A stretch of 64,000 nucleotides of DNA from Actinoallomurus liliacearum (GCF_039542035.1 NZ_BAABHJ010000027.1:248001-312000), one strand, 5' to 3'; shown: positions 32,690-43,500, counted from the first letter of the stretch. Notes: generated by a model from the letters alone, not told the origin. Made by a program: numbers and translations.

Positions 32690-35600
32690 TCACTTCGAGG
32701 GGAAGACCCAGACGCCGGAACCGACCTGGTGGACCTCACCGGAGCCGGGGACGTGCACCTCGGCGGAGGTGCCCGGCGGGACGGTCACCTTCAGCCGGAT
32801 GCCTCCGTCGTCGCTCTTCGTCCACTCCGACCGGGCCTCGCCGTACGGGGTCCGGTAGCTGCCCTCGGCGTGGGTCAGGTCGCCCACGACGGACGGGGCG
32901 ATGAGCAGCTTGCGGAAGCCGGTCGAGCCGGGCGCCTGCCGGATGCCGGCGAGGTTGCTCGTGAACCACGAGTCGATCGAGCCGAGCATGAAGTGGTCCT
33001 GCGACTGGCCGCTGCCGCCGTCCCAGCTCTCGCCGAGCGTCGTGTTGCCGTGCACGACCTGGTAGCCGAGGCTCGGGCTGGTCGTCTGCGTCGCGACCTT
33101 GTAGATCACGTCGTCGGGCAGCACGCGGAACACGCTGGGCAGCGAGATCTCACCGAGCTGCAGGTGGTACCCGGCCGCCGTGATGCTGGAGACCAGGTGG
33201 TCGAGCAGCCGCTGCCGCTGGTCCGACGGGACGGCGCCCATGTCGAGGGCGAGCGCCTCGGCGCCCTGGCCGCCGCCCGCGAACGTGCCGGCGTTCGCGT
33301 CGTAGTACTTGTCGGCCAGGGCCTTGGCGCCGGCGTCCGCCTTGGCCCGGTAGGCCGCCGCGTCATCGGTCCTGCCGAGCGCACCGGCGATCTTGGACAT
33401 GGTGTCCAGGACCCGCCAGTAGCCGTACGTACCGGAGACGAACTTCGGGAACGTCTTGTCCGGGGTGTACCAGTCGCCGAGGCTGTAGTCGGTCAGTCCG
33501 TTCACCGCGCGGGCCTCCAGGTAGGAGGCGTACTTCTGCATCGCGGAGTAGTACGTGGCCATCGTGTCGGCGTCGCCGTAGGTCTGGTACAGGTCCCACG
33601 GCACGACGACGAACGCGCCGCCCCAGTTCGGGTCGTCGCGGTACGCGCCGGCGAGCACCGTGTAGTCCGGCACCGTGGACGGGATCAGGCCGGTGTCGGT
33701 CTGGGCCTCGGCCATGTCCCGTACGACCTTGCGGAGCTGCGCGGACAGGTCGTAGTTCGCGGCGAGGGAGCCGAAGACGAGGTGGTCCTGCTCCAGCCAG
33801 CCGAGCTTCTCCCGGCTCGGGCAGTCGGTGAGGATGCTCTGCATGTTGTTCTCGATCGCCCGCCGGATCAGCGTGTGGATTCCGTTGATCACGTCGTTGG
33901 ACGAGGAGAACGACCCCGCCGAGGCGTTGTCGGCGTGCAGCGCCAGGCCGCGTACGGAGACGGTCGCACCGTCGGGCACGCCGCGCAGCTCGACGTAGCG
34001 GAGCGCGTGGTAGGAGAAGTGCGGGTGCCAGGTCTCCGTGCCGCCGGTCCGGGTCGTGTACTCGTCCCAGATCGGGGCGCCGACGTTGCTGGTCGACTGG
34101 TTCGCGCGGCCGTTGGTGAGGCTCTCGGACGGGTACATCCGCACGGTCGTCCCGGCGGGCGCCTTGATGGTCAGCTCGGGCCAGCCGGCGATGTTCCGGC
34201 CGAGGTCGTAGACCTGGTAGCCGTCGCCGGACCCGACCTTGGTGCCCTGGAGGGTCTCCTGGACGCGGACCGGGTCCTGGAGGCGGCCGGTCAGCTGCCC
34301 GCCCGGGCTCGGCACGGCGATCGCCTGGTTCCAGTCCTGCCGCTCGGCGCCCGGGCGCTCCCAGCCGGTCGGCTCGCGGCGGGCGTCGAAGTCCTCGCCG
34401 CCGTACCAGTTGGAGAAGGTCGTGCCGCCGAGCGTGGTCTGCCAGTCGGTGCCGCTGACGATGCGGCGCACGCTGCCGTCGGCGAGGGTGACCTCGAGCT
34501 GGGCGATCAGCTCCGGGTCGCTCTGCGTGAGGGCGAACTTGCGGTACCGGTCGACGGTGGAGATGACGTTGGCGGTGCCGTTGCCGAGCTTCATGCTGAT
34601 CGCGTTGTCGCCGCCGCGCAGCAGCTTCGTGACGTCGTACGTCGCGTACGGCACCTGGTCGGTGACGTCGGTGTTGCCCGGTTCCAGGACGGCGTCGCCG
34701 ACCTGGCGGCCGTTCAGCGCGGCCTCGTAGACGCCTTCACCGGCGACGTACAGGCGGGCGGAGCGGATGCCGGACGGCAGCGTGAAGTCCTTGGCGAAGA
34801 TCGGCATCGCCTCGGGGACCGGCGACCGCGGCGGCTCCTGGCCGGTGACGGTCTGCTGCGTCGTGAACGGCCCGTTGGCGTCGTCGCCGGTCGAGACCGA
34901 GTAGTCGACGGGCGCGAACGGGACCTTGTCGCCGGCCGCCGGGACGTCGGTGCGCGGGAACAGCAGCACCTGGTCGAACGTCTTGGCCGACTTCAGGTCG
35001 ACGGTCAGCGTGATCGGCTTGGCGGAGACGTCGTCGGACGTGTACGCCGAGCTGGACCAGCCCGCGAGCTCCTGGTTCGTCGTCTCGGTGCCGTCGGTCA
35101 GGTACTTCGGGAGGTACTTGTGGTTGACCTGGTTGCCGGTGTCGTTGCTGGTGACCGTCGTGCCGGCGGCCAGGTTGTTCCCGGCCGAGTCACGGACCTC
35201 GAGCTCGGCGAGCTGCAGCCGCCAGGTCTTGTCCGGCAGGTTCTCCACCAGCGGCAGGCCCAGCTTGGTCACGTTGATCCGGACGTACCGGGCGGTCGTC
35301 TCGGGCAGCTTCACCACGATCGGAGTGGGCTGCTTCTCCTTGAACCGCCAGTCCGGATGCGTGATCCACTGACCGGACCAGTCCTTGGCCGAGGTCAGGC
35401 CGGTCTCGAACCACGCCGGGTCGCTCCACGACGACGCGCCGCCGTGCGTGATCCACACGCGGACCCGCCAGTACACGCGGGTACGGCTGCCCAGCGCCCT
35501 GCCGGCGTAGTCGACGCGCTGGTCCGCCGAGGCGACCCGGCCGGTGTCCCACAGGTCGGGGTGGTCGAACCCGTCCGGGCTGGTCGCGGCCTGGATCTGG

Positions 35601-35815
35601 TAGGCCTGCTGGGTGACGTCCTGGCCGGTGTCGTTCAGCTTCCAGGTCAGCGGCGGGGTGGTGTCCTCGATGCCGAGCTGTTCGGACAGGTCGCCGGCGC
35701 GCAGGCCGGTGACGGCGGGGTGGGCGGACGCGAGGGCGGGCACGGCCGTGGCCGTGCCGCACGCGGCCACGATCGCGGCGACCGCGGAGATCCGCCGCAG
35801 GGGGGTGCTGCTCAC
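32690..35815 (-). CDS. Alpha-L-rhamnosidase, GH78 with internal discoidin-like module (copy B)
   Basis: 1041 aa. The GTG at 35815 overlaps the stop of the GH127 gene (GTGA) and has GGAAGGA upstream. The signal peptide STPLRRISAVAAIVAACGTA ends near PALASA. The region RYVRINVTKLGLPLVENLPD to the VTGQEPPRSP stretch is an F5/8-type module inserted in the N-terminal part, like the rhamnose-binding CBM67 of known GH78 enzymes. The catalytic domain has DCPSREKLGWLEQDH (Asp664, Glu669). Near the C-terminus, where GH78 enzymes have Glu before Trp, this protein reads IDSWF with Ser949. Exported rhamnosidase or, if that Glu is essential, an inactive binding protein. Confidence 0.9.
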   Translation of the reverse strand: MSSTPLRRISAVAAIVAACGTATAVPALASAHPAVTGLRAGDLSEQLGIEDTTPPLTWKLNDTGQDVTQQAYQIQAATSPDGFDHPDLWDTGRVASADQRVDYAGRALGSRTRVYWRVRVWITHGGASSWSDPAWFETGLTSAKDWSGQWITHPDWRFKEKQPTPIVVKLPETTARYVRINVTKLGLPLVENLPDKTWRLQLAELEVRDSAGNNLAAGTTVTSNDTGNQVNHKYLPKYLTDGTETTNQELAGWSSSAYTSDDVSAKPITLTVDLKSAKTFDQVLLFPRTDVPAAGDKVPFAPVDYSVSTGDDANGPFTTQQTVTGQEPPRSPVPEAMPIFAKDFTLPSGIRSARLYVAGEGVYEAALNGRQVGDAVLEPGNTDVTDQVPYATYDVTKLLRGGDNAISMKLGNGTANVISTVDRYRKFALTQSDPELIAQLEVTLADGSVRRIVSGTDWQTTLGGTTFSNWYGGEDFDARREPTGWERPGAERQDWNQAIAVPSPGGQLTGRLQDPVRVQETLQGTKVGSGDGYQVYDLGRNIAGWPELTIKAPAGTTVRMYPSESLTNGRANQSTSNVGAPIWDEYTTRTGGTETWHPHFSYHALRYVELRGVPDGATVSVRGLALHADNASAGSFSSSNDVINGIHTLIRRAIENNMQSILTDCPSREKLGWLEQDHLVFGSLAANYDLSAQLRKVVRDMAEAQTDTGLIPSTVPDYTVLAGAYRDDPNWGGAFVVVPWDLYQTYGDADTMATYYSAMQKYASYLEARAVNGLTDYSLGDWYTPDKTFPKFVSGTYGYWRVLDTMSKIAGALGRTDDAAAYRAKADAGAKALADKYYDANAGTFAGGGQGAEALALDMGAVPSDQRQRLLDHLVSSITAAGYHLQLGEISLPSVFRVLPDDVIYKVATQTTSPSLGYQVVHGNTTLGESWDGGSGQSQDHFMLGSIDSWFTSNLAGIRQAPGSTGFRKLLIAPSVVGDLTHAEGSYRTPYGEARSEWTKSDDGGIRLKVTVPPGTSAEVHVPGSGEVHQVGSGVWVFPSK

Positions 35816-38376
35816 GAGGTCCTTCCTTGGGCGTGCAGTGCCGCGACGTCGGCGGCGCTGAGGGCGTGGTTGTAGACGCGGAAGTCGTCCACCTGGCCCT
35901 GCAGGTAGGGGTGGCTGGAGTTCTGCGAACGGCCGAGGTAGTTCAACTGGGTGGCACCGAGCAGCAGCGGGCTCATCACGAGCGTGTCGTTGCGGCCGGT
36001 CTCCGCGCCGTCGAAGTACAGGACCGCGCTGCCGTCGGCGATGGTGACGGCGACGTGGGTCCAGGTGCCGGCCGGGATCGGGCCGGCGGCGTCCACGTAG
36101 TCCTCGGCGGACATCCCGGCGATCTTCATGGCGAAGCGGGCCTTGCCCAGGCCGGTGCGCACGGTGAGGAACAGGTAGGTGTTCTTGTGGAAGCCCAGGT
36201 CGAAGACGCGCGCGGAGTTGGCGAGCTCCTCCGGGTTCACCCAGGCGGCGATGGTCAGGGCCTCCAGGCCGCTGATCAGGCCGGGCGGCAGGGCGACGTG
36301 GCCGCCCTTGCCGTCCAGGGCGACCGCGCCGTCGCCCGTCCACGTCGCGCCGCCGACGAGGGTGGCGTCCGGCCAGGTCTTCGTGGCGTCCTTGGCCGTC
36401 GTGCCGCTCCCCTCGCCGAAGGGGTACCGCACGGTCAGGCGGGGCTTGGCCGGACCGGGCGGCACCGCCCAGTACACGGTGTAGCGCTGGTGCTGGATCT
36501 CGGAGAACGGGATGAGGGTCACGTCGGAACCGCCCGCCGTCGCGGTGAACGTCAGGTCGTCGCCGCCGGCCCGTACGGACTTCGGGTCGATCGCCGGGAT
36601 CGTCGTCAGCTGCGTGCCGCCGTACCCGCCGGCGAGGACGACCGGGCCGTAGCTGACCGTCTGGACCTGCGGGTTGTCGGGGGCCTTGCGCCAGTCCAGG
36701 CCCATCGGCAGCGTGACCTCGACGGTGTCGCCGTCACGCCAGCGCCGCTCGATGGTGAGGTACGTCCCGGCGTGGGCCGCGCCCGCGTCCCGGCGGTTGA
36801 TCCGGACCCGGGCGTGGCGCGTCCAGCCCGGGATGCGGATCTTCATCGTGAACCGGCCCTCGCCGCTGACGGTCAGCCGGGTGGTGTCCTCATCCGGGAA
36901 GCGGGTCTCCTGGCGGATGCGCACGCCGCGCTCGGCCCAGGCCAGCTCGGAGGGGATGAACAGGTTGACGTACAGCGTGCGGCCGGTGCGGAAGTAGATG
37001 GAGTCGGCGAACTTCGTGTGCGTCTCCATCCCGGTGCCGTGGTCGCAGGAGAAGTTGGTGTAGTCGCTGCTGTAGCTGCCGGGGTCGGCGCCCAGCCCGC
37101 CCTTCACCTGCCGCTGCGTGCCGGGCCACAGGCCGGTGTAGTAGGTGCAGAACCCGTGCGCGGAGTCGGGGTCCTGCTCGCCGAGCATCTGGTTGTACAG
37201 GGTCCACTCGTAGTAGTCCATGTACTCCGGGCGCGGGTCGTGGAAGAACAGCAGCCGCGTCAGCTTGAGCATGTTGTAGCTGTTGCAGTTCTCGCAGGTG
37301 TTCTCGCCGAGCTGGGAGACGATCTGGTCCGGCGGGCAGAACAGCTCCGCGTTGCTGTTGCCGCCGATCGCGTAGCTGTGGTGCCGGACGACCGTCCGCC
37401 AGAAGAAGGTCGCGATGTCGAGGTAGCGGGTGTCGCCCGTGGCCTCGTACTCGCGGACCGCGCCGACGATCTTGGGGATCTGGGTGTTGGCGTGCAGGCC
37501 GGCCAGCTGGTCCTGGCCGGCGGCGAGCGGGCCGAACACCGCGTCGTGGTCGAACCGCTGCGCCGTGCGCAGGTGCGCCGGGTCGCGGGTCAGCATGTAG
37601 AGCTCGGCCAGCACGTCGTTCATGCCGCCGAACTCCACGCGCAGCACGCTCTGCATCTGGTCGTGGGTCAGCTTCGAGGTGCGGGCGTCGGCCCAGGCGG
37701 CCATGCCCTTGAGCACGTCGAGGGCCTGCTGGTCGCCGCTGAGCCGGTACTGGTCGAGCAGTCCCGCCATGACCTTGTGCAGGGTGTAGTACGGCGCCCA
37801 GGGGCTCCCGCCCGCCTCGAGCTGGTCGAAAACCTTTTCCTCGAAGGCGGACAGATACCCGGTCGTGTAGCCCGCTCCCGGCGCCGCCGCCTGGCACTTG
37901 GCCAGCTCGCCGACGAGGTAGCGGGCCTTGGCGGCGTACGCGTCGTCGCCGGTGTTCGCGTGCGCCTGGGCGAGCGCGGACAGCAGGTGCCCGGTGGAGT
38001 GGCCCCGTAGCTGGACGTTCGGCGCCTCCCAGCCGCCGCACGGCTCGGCCGTCGACGGCAGCCCGACGTTGACCCGGAACATGTGCAGCAGCCGGTCCGC
38101 GTCGACGAACTTCAGGTACGCGCAGGTCCGGTCCATGTTGTCGTGGAACCGGCTCGCAAGCAGCGCGACCCCGCTCAGCGGGAACGGCGCGACGGACGGG
38201 GCCGCCGACGCCACGGCGGCGGCGCCGTCGGCGGCCAGCGCCGTACGGGCCGGCGCGGTCAGGCCGACGGCCGCGACCGCGCCGCCCGCGACGCCGAGGA
38301 ATCCGCGCCGGGAGAACGGCGTGCGCATCCCCTTCGCCGCGCCCGCGGGCGCGCCCGTACCTTCGGACCTGCTCAC
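35812..38376 (-). CDS. GH127 (DUF1680) beta-L-arabinofuranosidase-like enzyme with C-terminal LamG domain
   Basis: 854 aa. GTG 38376 overlaps the previous stop (GTGA). An internal ATG at 38328 lacks proper Shine-Dalgarno spacing. The Tat signal SRRGFLGVAGG is at residues 22-32. The catalytic (alpha/alpha)6 domain contains the zinc-site block TCENCNSYNMLKLTRLLF (Glu362, Cys364) and FSCDHGTGMETHTKFADSIY with Cys444, the expected nucleophile position. In characterised GH127 enzymes two adjacent Cys occur here; this one has Cys-Asp. After residue ~640 comes a LamG-like lectin fold (AVALDGKGGHVALPPGLISG). It would remove beta-L-arabinofuranose from plant glycans outside the cell. Operonic with both flanking rhamnosidase genes. 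Confidence 0.88.
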   Translation of the reverse strand: MSRSEGTGAPAGAAKGMRTPFSRRGFLGVAGGAVAAVGLTAPARTALAADGAAAVASAAPSVAPFPLSGVALLASRFHDNMDRTCAYLKFVDADRLLHMFRVNVGLPSTAEPCGGWEAPNVQLRGHSTGHLLSALAQAHANTGDDAYAAKARYLVGELAKCQAAAPGAGYTTGYLSAFEEKVFDQLEAGGSPWAPYYTLHKVMAGLLDQYRLSGDQQALDVLKGMAAWADARTSKLTHDQMQSVLRVEFGGMNDVLAELYMLTRDPAHLRTAQRFDHDAVFGPLAAGQDQLAGLHANTQIPKIVGAVREYEATGDTRYLDIATFFWRTVVRHHSYAIGGNSNAELFCPPDQIVSQLGENTCENCNSYNMLKLTRLLFFHDPRPEYMDYYEWTLYNQMLGEQDPDSAHGFCTYYTGLWPGTQRQVKGGLGADPGSYSSDYTNFSCDHGTGMETHTKFADSIYFRTGRTLYVNLFIPSELAWAERGVRIRQETRFPDEDTTRLTVSGEGRFTMKIRIPGWTRHARVRINRRDAGAAHAGTYLTIERRWRDGDTVEVTLPMGLDWRKAPDNPQVQTVSYGPVVLAGGYGGTQLTTIPAIDPKSVRAGGDDLTFTATAGGSDVTLIPFSEIQHQRYTVYWAVPPGPAKPRLTVRYPFGEGSGTTAKDATKTWPDATLVGGATWTGDGAVALDGKGGHVALPPGLISGLEALTIAAWVNPEELANSARVFDLGFHKNTYLFLTVRTGLGKARFAMKIAGMSAEDYVDAAGPIPAGTWTHVAVTIADGSAVLYFDGAETGRNDTLVMSPLLLGATQLNYLGRSQNSSHPYLQGQVDDFRVYNHALSAADVAALHAQGRTS

Positions 38377-40427
38377 TTGCCCCCCAGCGGCTTGGTCTTG
38401 ATCGTGTAGTGGCCGGCGGTCAGGCCCTCGAGGTAGACGTAGTCGCCGTCGGCGTGCGCGCCGTACGCCGTGGCGCGGGTGCCGTTCCAGGCGAGGTGCC
38501 CGTTGACGAAGATCTGGGTCTTCTTGCCGAGGGTCGGGACGCCGACGCGGCCGGTCGTGCCCTTCGGCGCCGCGAGGTGCGCGCTGAACTCGCCCTTGTG
38601 GATGCGCCAGGAGGCGTCCACGGGCCCGTACTCCGTGGTGATCCGGCCCTGGGTGAAGGTCAGGTCGGCCACGTGCGGGACGAAGCGGAACGTACGCCCG
38701 CCGGGTGAGTCGGGGGCGACGCCGAGGACGTAGGAGCTGAGCGCCGGGGTCGGGCCGGTCGCCCAGCCGTGCGCGAGGCTGACGTAGTTGCTGCAGAACA
38801 GGCAGGACTCGCCCGCCCGGTAGGACTCCCAGAAGGTGCTCTGGGTGCCGTGCGGGTTGTTCAGCATGTAGCCCCACTGGCGGCGGATCAGGTCCACGCC
38901 GGCCTGGTCGGCGGCCTGGCCGCCCGCCGCGAAGTGCGCGTTGACCTCGAGGGATCCGGAGAAGACGCCGGGGTTGCCCTTGTTCTCCGGTGCGGTGGAG
39001 CCGACGTCGTTCCAGTTGCCGGTGAGCTGCGCGCTGATCCGCCGGGCCTGGTCCGCGTCCGCGAGGCCGTACCAGACCGCGATGGAGTTGCCGTCCTGCG
39101 GGTGGATCGTCTGGTTCGGGTAGTACTTGTAAGCCCCGACGCTGTCGTCCCAGAAGTTCTGGTTGATCGCGGTGCGCAGCGCCGCCGCCTTGCTCGCGTA
39201 CGACGCGGCGAGCGCCGCGTCACCGCGCGCGGTGGCCAGCTCCGACCCGGTGTTCAGCACCCGCCACAGCAGGGCGTTGGCGGTGAAGTTCTCGCCCTTG
39301 GTGAGGATGCGCACCGAGTCGCCGGTGCCGGTGATGGACAGCAGGCCGTTCGCGTCCAGCTTGGCGAGGCTGTAGTCGACGCCCAGCTTGTAGTCGTCCC
39401 AGACGCTCGTCAGCCACGCCGAGTCGCCGGTGTAGCGGTAGTAGTCGTAGCTCGTCGACAGCGTCCACAGGTGGTAGGTGTCGGAGCCGTACTTGTTCAT
39501 CATCGGCCCGGAGTACGGCAGCTCACCGGTGCTCTTCTGGTGCTGGAAGATCGTGGTGAGCGCGTTGCGCGCCGAGACGGTGTCGTTGAAGGCGGCGTAC
39601 GCCGCGGGGATCTCGACGCCGAGGTCGCCCGGCCAGACGGTGCGGTCGCGCTTGGCCCCGTCGACGAGGATGGTGTCGCCCACGCCGACGTCGCCGGTGT
39701 TGTCCCACAGCGCGCTCGGCGGCTCCCAGGTGCGGCCGGTCTTCGGGTCGATCGTGTTGAGCTGGACGGTGTAGGCGCCCGCGTACCAGATGCGGTTGAG
39801 CAGCGGGTCGCTGGAGTAGAAGTAGTTCGCGTACTGCGCGGGGTTCTTCATCGCCGGCGCGGCGGTGAAGTGCACGGACACGCCGTCGAGGTCGACGCTG
39901 CCCGCGGCGGACAGGAACAGCGTCAGGTAGCGGAAGCCGCCGCGCTGGTGCTGGGCGGGCGTCGTGTAGGTGGTCGGGCCGTTCACGTCGGCGTACAGCA
40001 CGCCGTCGGTCTTGCGCGGCCCGCCGGTGGAGGCGTCGGAGTCGGGGCCGACGTAGTCGGAGGACTCACTGAACGCCAGGCCGACCTGCTGTGCGCCGTC
40101 GGAGCCGGCGAAGTGCAGCGTGACCAGGCCGCCGACGTCCTTGCCGAAGTCCAGCGTGACGTAGGAGCCGTTGCCGCTGATCCGGGTCGTCTCACCGCTC
40201 AGAACGGCGGACGGGTTCGTCACGGTGCCGTTGGTGGTGTAGATCGCCGCGGGCCGTACGGTCCGGCTCTTCGGCGAGAGGTTGTAGGCGTCCCACGGGT
40301 GGGCCGCGACCGCCTTCGCGGCGGTGGTCCCGGCGAGGGCCGGCGGGACGCTCAGGGCCGGCACGGCCAGGGCGGCCAGTCCGGCGGCGGTGAGGGCGAG
40401 ACGGTGACGTCGCTTCCAGGGGCTCAT
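38373..40427 (-). CDS. Alpha-L-rhamnosidase-like six-hairpin glycosidase (GH78-type, copy C)
   Basis: 684 aa, ATG with GAGG upstream. Sec-type signal RRHRLALTAAGLAALAVPAL ending near PALAG. After a beta-sandwich N-domain (YVTLDFGKDVGGLVTLHFAG), the catalytic domain has DGAKRDRTVWPGDLGVEIPA, the motif of the shorter GH78-like rhamnosidases. Later come TFWESYRAGESCLFCSNYVS and LAHGWATGPTPALSSYVLGV. The C-terminal beta domain is RVGVPTLGKKTQIFVNGHLA. It is shorter than copies B and D because it lacks the inserted binding modules. First gene of a coupled trio (copy C, GH127, GH78 copy B). Confidence 0.87.
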   Translation of the reverse strand: MSPWKRRHRLALTAAGLAALAVPALSVPPALAGTTAAKAVAAHPWDAYNLSPKSRTVRPAAIYTTNGTVTNPSAVLSGETTRISGNGSYVTLDFGKDVGGLVTLHFAGSDGAQQVGLAFSESSDYVGPDSDASTGGPRKTDGVLYADVNGPTTYTTPAQHQRGGFRYLTLFLSAAGSVDLDGVSVHFTAAPAMKNPAQYANYFYSSDPLLNRIWYAGAYTVQLNTIDPKTGRTWEPPSALWDNTGDVGVGDTILVDGAKRDRTVWPGDLGVEIPAAYAAFNDTVSARNALTTIFQHQKSTGELPYSGPMMNKYGSDTYHLWTLSTSYDYYRYTGDSAWLTSVWDDYKLGVDYSLAKLDANGLLSITGTGDSVRILTKGENFTANALLWRVLNTGSELATARGDAALAASYASKAAALRTAINQNFWDDSVGAYKYYPNQTIHPQDGNSIAVWYGLADADQARRISAQLTGNWNDVGSTAPENKGNPGVFSGSLEVNAHFAAGGQAADQAGVDLIRRQWGYMLNNPHGTQSTFWESYRAGESCLFCSNYVSLAHGWATGPTPALSSYVLGVAPDSPGGRTFRFVPHVADLTFTQGRITTEYGPVDASWRIHKGEFSAHLAAPKGTTGRVGVPTLGKKTQIFVNGHLAWNGTRATAYGAHADGDYVYLEGLTAGHYTIKTKPLGGK

Positions 40428-40477
40428 GCGACCTCGAATTCGTGCTGGTGCGGAAAGGTGAATCGGAGACGTGGGAG

Positions 40478-40522
40478 CCGGGCCGGGCGCGGGGAGACGG
40501 AGGACCCCCGCGACCGGCCCGG
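40478..40522 (-). terminator. Strong GC hairpin after the GH106 gene
   Basis: CCGGGCCGG (40478-40486) pairs with CCGGCCCGG (40514-40522). The inner part GCGCGGGG / CCCCGCG extends the stem. It lies 15 bp beyond the GH106 stop and before the next gene of the island, dividing it into separate transcripts or attenuating read-through. Confidence 0.65.
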
Positions 40523-40536
40523 GGTCGGAGGTGGGG

Positions 40537-43500
40537 CTAAGCGATCACGGCCTGCGCGTACGGGACCAGGCTGACCGGGCCGATGAGCCCGTACGCCTGG
40601 CGGGACGCGACGCCGTAGACGGACGGGTCGGACACCCGCAGCCGGTTGTTCAGGGTCGTCGCGACCTCCACCGTGATGGTGTTGGCGCCGGCCCGCAGGT
40701 ACGGGCCGACGTCGACGACCGGGTTGATCTGGTCGACGGGTGGCACCTGCCTGCCGTTGACCGTGACCCGGCAGGTGTCGAAGACCTGGCCCAGTCGCAG
40801 GTACGCGCCGTACGCGCTGGTCCAGGGCCGGGGCAGGTCGACGGTCGTGGTGTAGCGGCCGATGCCCGAGACATCCGCCAGTTCGGGGATGCTCGGCCAC
40901 GGCTGCAGCGAGTCCAGGGTCAGCCGGTGGAGGATCGTCTCGGTCTCGGTCGCGGACGCGCCGGGCCGCAGGTCCTCGACCTCCAGCCGCCAGCTCGCCG
41001 GCGTGATCGGCGCGGGGACGTCCGGGATCTCCGTCCGTACCGTGCGGCCCGTGGACAGGGTGGTCGCGTAGGTGCCGGCCGCGGTCGCGCGGGCCATCAG
41101 CCTGCCGTCGGCGAACACGACCTCGGCGGCTTCGGTGCCGGTGGCGTGGGCCCGCCCGGAGGCGTCGCCGAGGCTGCCGGGGCCCGCCAGCGCGACGATC
41201 AGCACTTCGCCGGGCTGCAGGGCGACCCGCATGGTGATCGTGTCGCCGTCCTCGGTGTAGAGGGCGACCCGCCGTACCTCTCCGGACCAGGGGTCGAGGA
41301 GGTAGGGCACCGCGTTCTTGTGGGTGCGGGTGAAGGACACCTGGTGGTCGATCGCGGCGACCGGCGGCTTGACCGTCTCGGCGTGCTTGCCGTTGCAGAG
41401 GTAGTAGTAGTCGACGTCGCCCTTGTCGTCGTACCGGTGGAAGTTGAGCAGCGTCGAGCTCTGCGCGTAGGTCACGTCGGGCGTGACGCCGAGGTCGGCG
41501 AGCGCCGTGGGGACGTCGGTCGTGCCGGCGACGACCTTGACCTTCGGCTGCTTGAGCAGGTCGGCCACGACCGACCGCAGCCTGGCGTTCTCGGCGCCGG
41601 ACCCCAGGCCCGGCACGACCGGTGCGGACCAGTCGCCGAGCAGCACGATCGGCAGGCCCGCCCTGGTGAACTTCAGCAGCTTCTCGGCGACGCCGAGCTG
41701 CAGCGTGGAGTCCATGTTGTAGAAGTGGTCGCCCTCGATGAACACGACCTTGTACTGCGGGCCGTCGGGGGCGAGCCGGCCGCTGCGGACGTCGGCGTTC
41801 GGCAGGTCCAGCAGCGGCGCGCTGATGAACTGGTGGTTCCAGCCCAGCGTGATGCCGGTCGCGGTGAACCAGGACACGCCGATGCCGGTCTTGGAGTAGC
41901 CGGTCTGCCGGAAGACCGCGACGTCGACGCGCGGCGTGCCGGTCTGCAGCACCTGGTGGACGCGGCTCAGATATCCGGAGATGTCCTTGATGTGCCGCCA
42001 GGTGGGCTGGCGCGGCCCCCACGACTCGGCGTAGCCGATGCTCCCGCTGTACGGGGTGAAGGCGGCGTAGCCGGGCCACTTCACGCCCGGCGCGGTGGCG
42101 TAGGAGAACCCGTGGATGACGCTGCGGTTCAGCCCGGCCGCGTACGCGCCGCCGACGGTGAGCAGGAACTTCTTCCACGTCGTGTTGTAGGCGCCGCCGG
42201 TGTAGGCGCCCATCTCGCCGGACAGGACCTTCCGGCCGGCCATGTCCCGGCCGCCCGCCAGGCTCCGCCAGTCGTCCAGGTTGTGGAACCCGATCGACTC
42301 GCCCTCCGGCACGTCGAGGATGGCGGCCGAGGCGATCGCGTCGGTCTGCGCGCCGTACGGCTGGCAGCGGAACTCCAGGCCGACCGAGTGCGCCCAGTCC
42401 TGCAGCGCGGTGATGTGGTTCTCGTTGAACAGCTGGGAGATGACGTCCCAGTAGTCGTAGCGGATGCGCCGGGTCGCCGCGGCCTCGTAGGCGTAGAGCT
42501 GGTTGCCGTTGTCCTGCGTGATGGCGGGCAGGTACGGCAGCACCGAGTAGCCCTTGCGCTTCTCGAACTCCTTGGGCAGGTCCGGGGTCCACATCAGCGC
42601 CTTGGTCTCGATCTCGATCGAGTCCTCGAACAGCGTGGCGCCCGCCTTCTTGATCAGCTTGCGCACCGGCCGGGTGAGGATGTGCTCCTCCCAGTAGTCG
42701 GTCACGGCCTTGGTGCCGGCGGCGCTGAAGTGGTCGACGACGTAGGCCGCCGGAACGGTGTGCGGGCCGGCCTCGGGCGTCTGCGCCGAGCCGCGCTCCC
42801 AGTGACTGATGATCACCCAGGAGCCCTCGGACGGCGCGGTCCACGAGAGCCGCCCGTCCGTGACCTTCCCGGTGAGGTCCTGGACCGAGGCGAGGTCCAG
42901 GCCGGTCTCCTTGCGCGTGGAGTTGGCCGTGTTCACCCGCGCGGCCTGCACGAGGAAGAGCTTCTGGACCTTCGCCGTGGACGCGGCCGCGCGCGCGGGC
43001 GGCGGGACCGGTCCGTCGTAGGTCGCGCCGGCCGCGACGGTCGCCGAGCCGTACGCCAGCTCCTTGACCGCCGCGGTGTCGTCCGGCGTGATCGTCGGCA
43101 CGGCGGCGGGCCAGGACGGGCCGATCGTGAGGTCGATCGTCACGCCGCGCCGCTGCGCCTGGTCGAGCGCCGCCTCGACGGCGGCCACCCACGCCGGCGT
43201 GCCCCAGCCGTGCCCGGCCGGGTCGAGCACGGACTTGTCGGAGATGCTGTGGTGGACGGCGGCGATCTCCGCGCCGCCGAAGCCGGCGTCGGCGATCTGG
43301 TCGACCTCGCGGCGGATCTCGTCGGGGTCGACGTTGCCGTCCGGCCACCACCAGCGGAACTTCGGCGCGACGGACGCGTCGGGCCGGGCGAACGAACCGG
43401 CCGTTCCGGAGCCCGCGGCGCGGGCGGCGGCCTCGCCGAGGGGCGAACCCCAGGCGAGGGCCGCGCCCGCGGCGACGGTGCCGGCCGTCAGGAGGAAGCC

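Noticed and set aside
31265..35875. 1536-codon open frame on the plus strand opposite the GH78 genes
   Set aside because: It is the antisense of two clearly recognisable glycosidases. Its protein is a low-complexity Val/Arg/Asp/Gly mix caused by high GC at third codon positions and has no domains.
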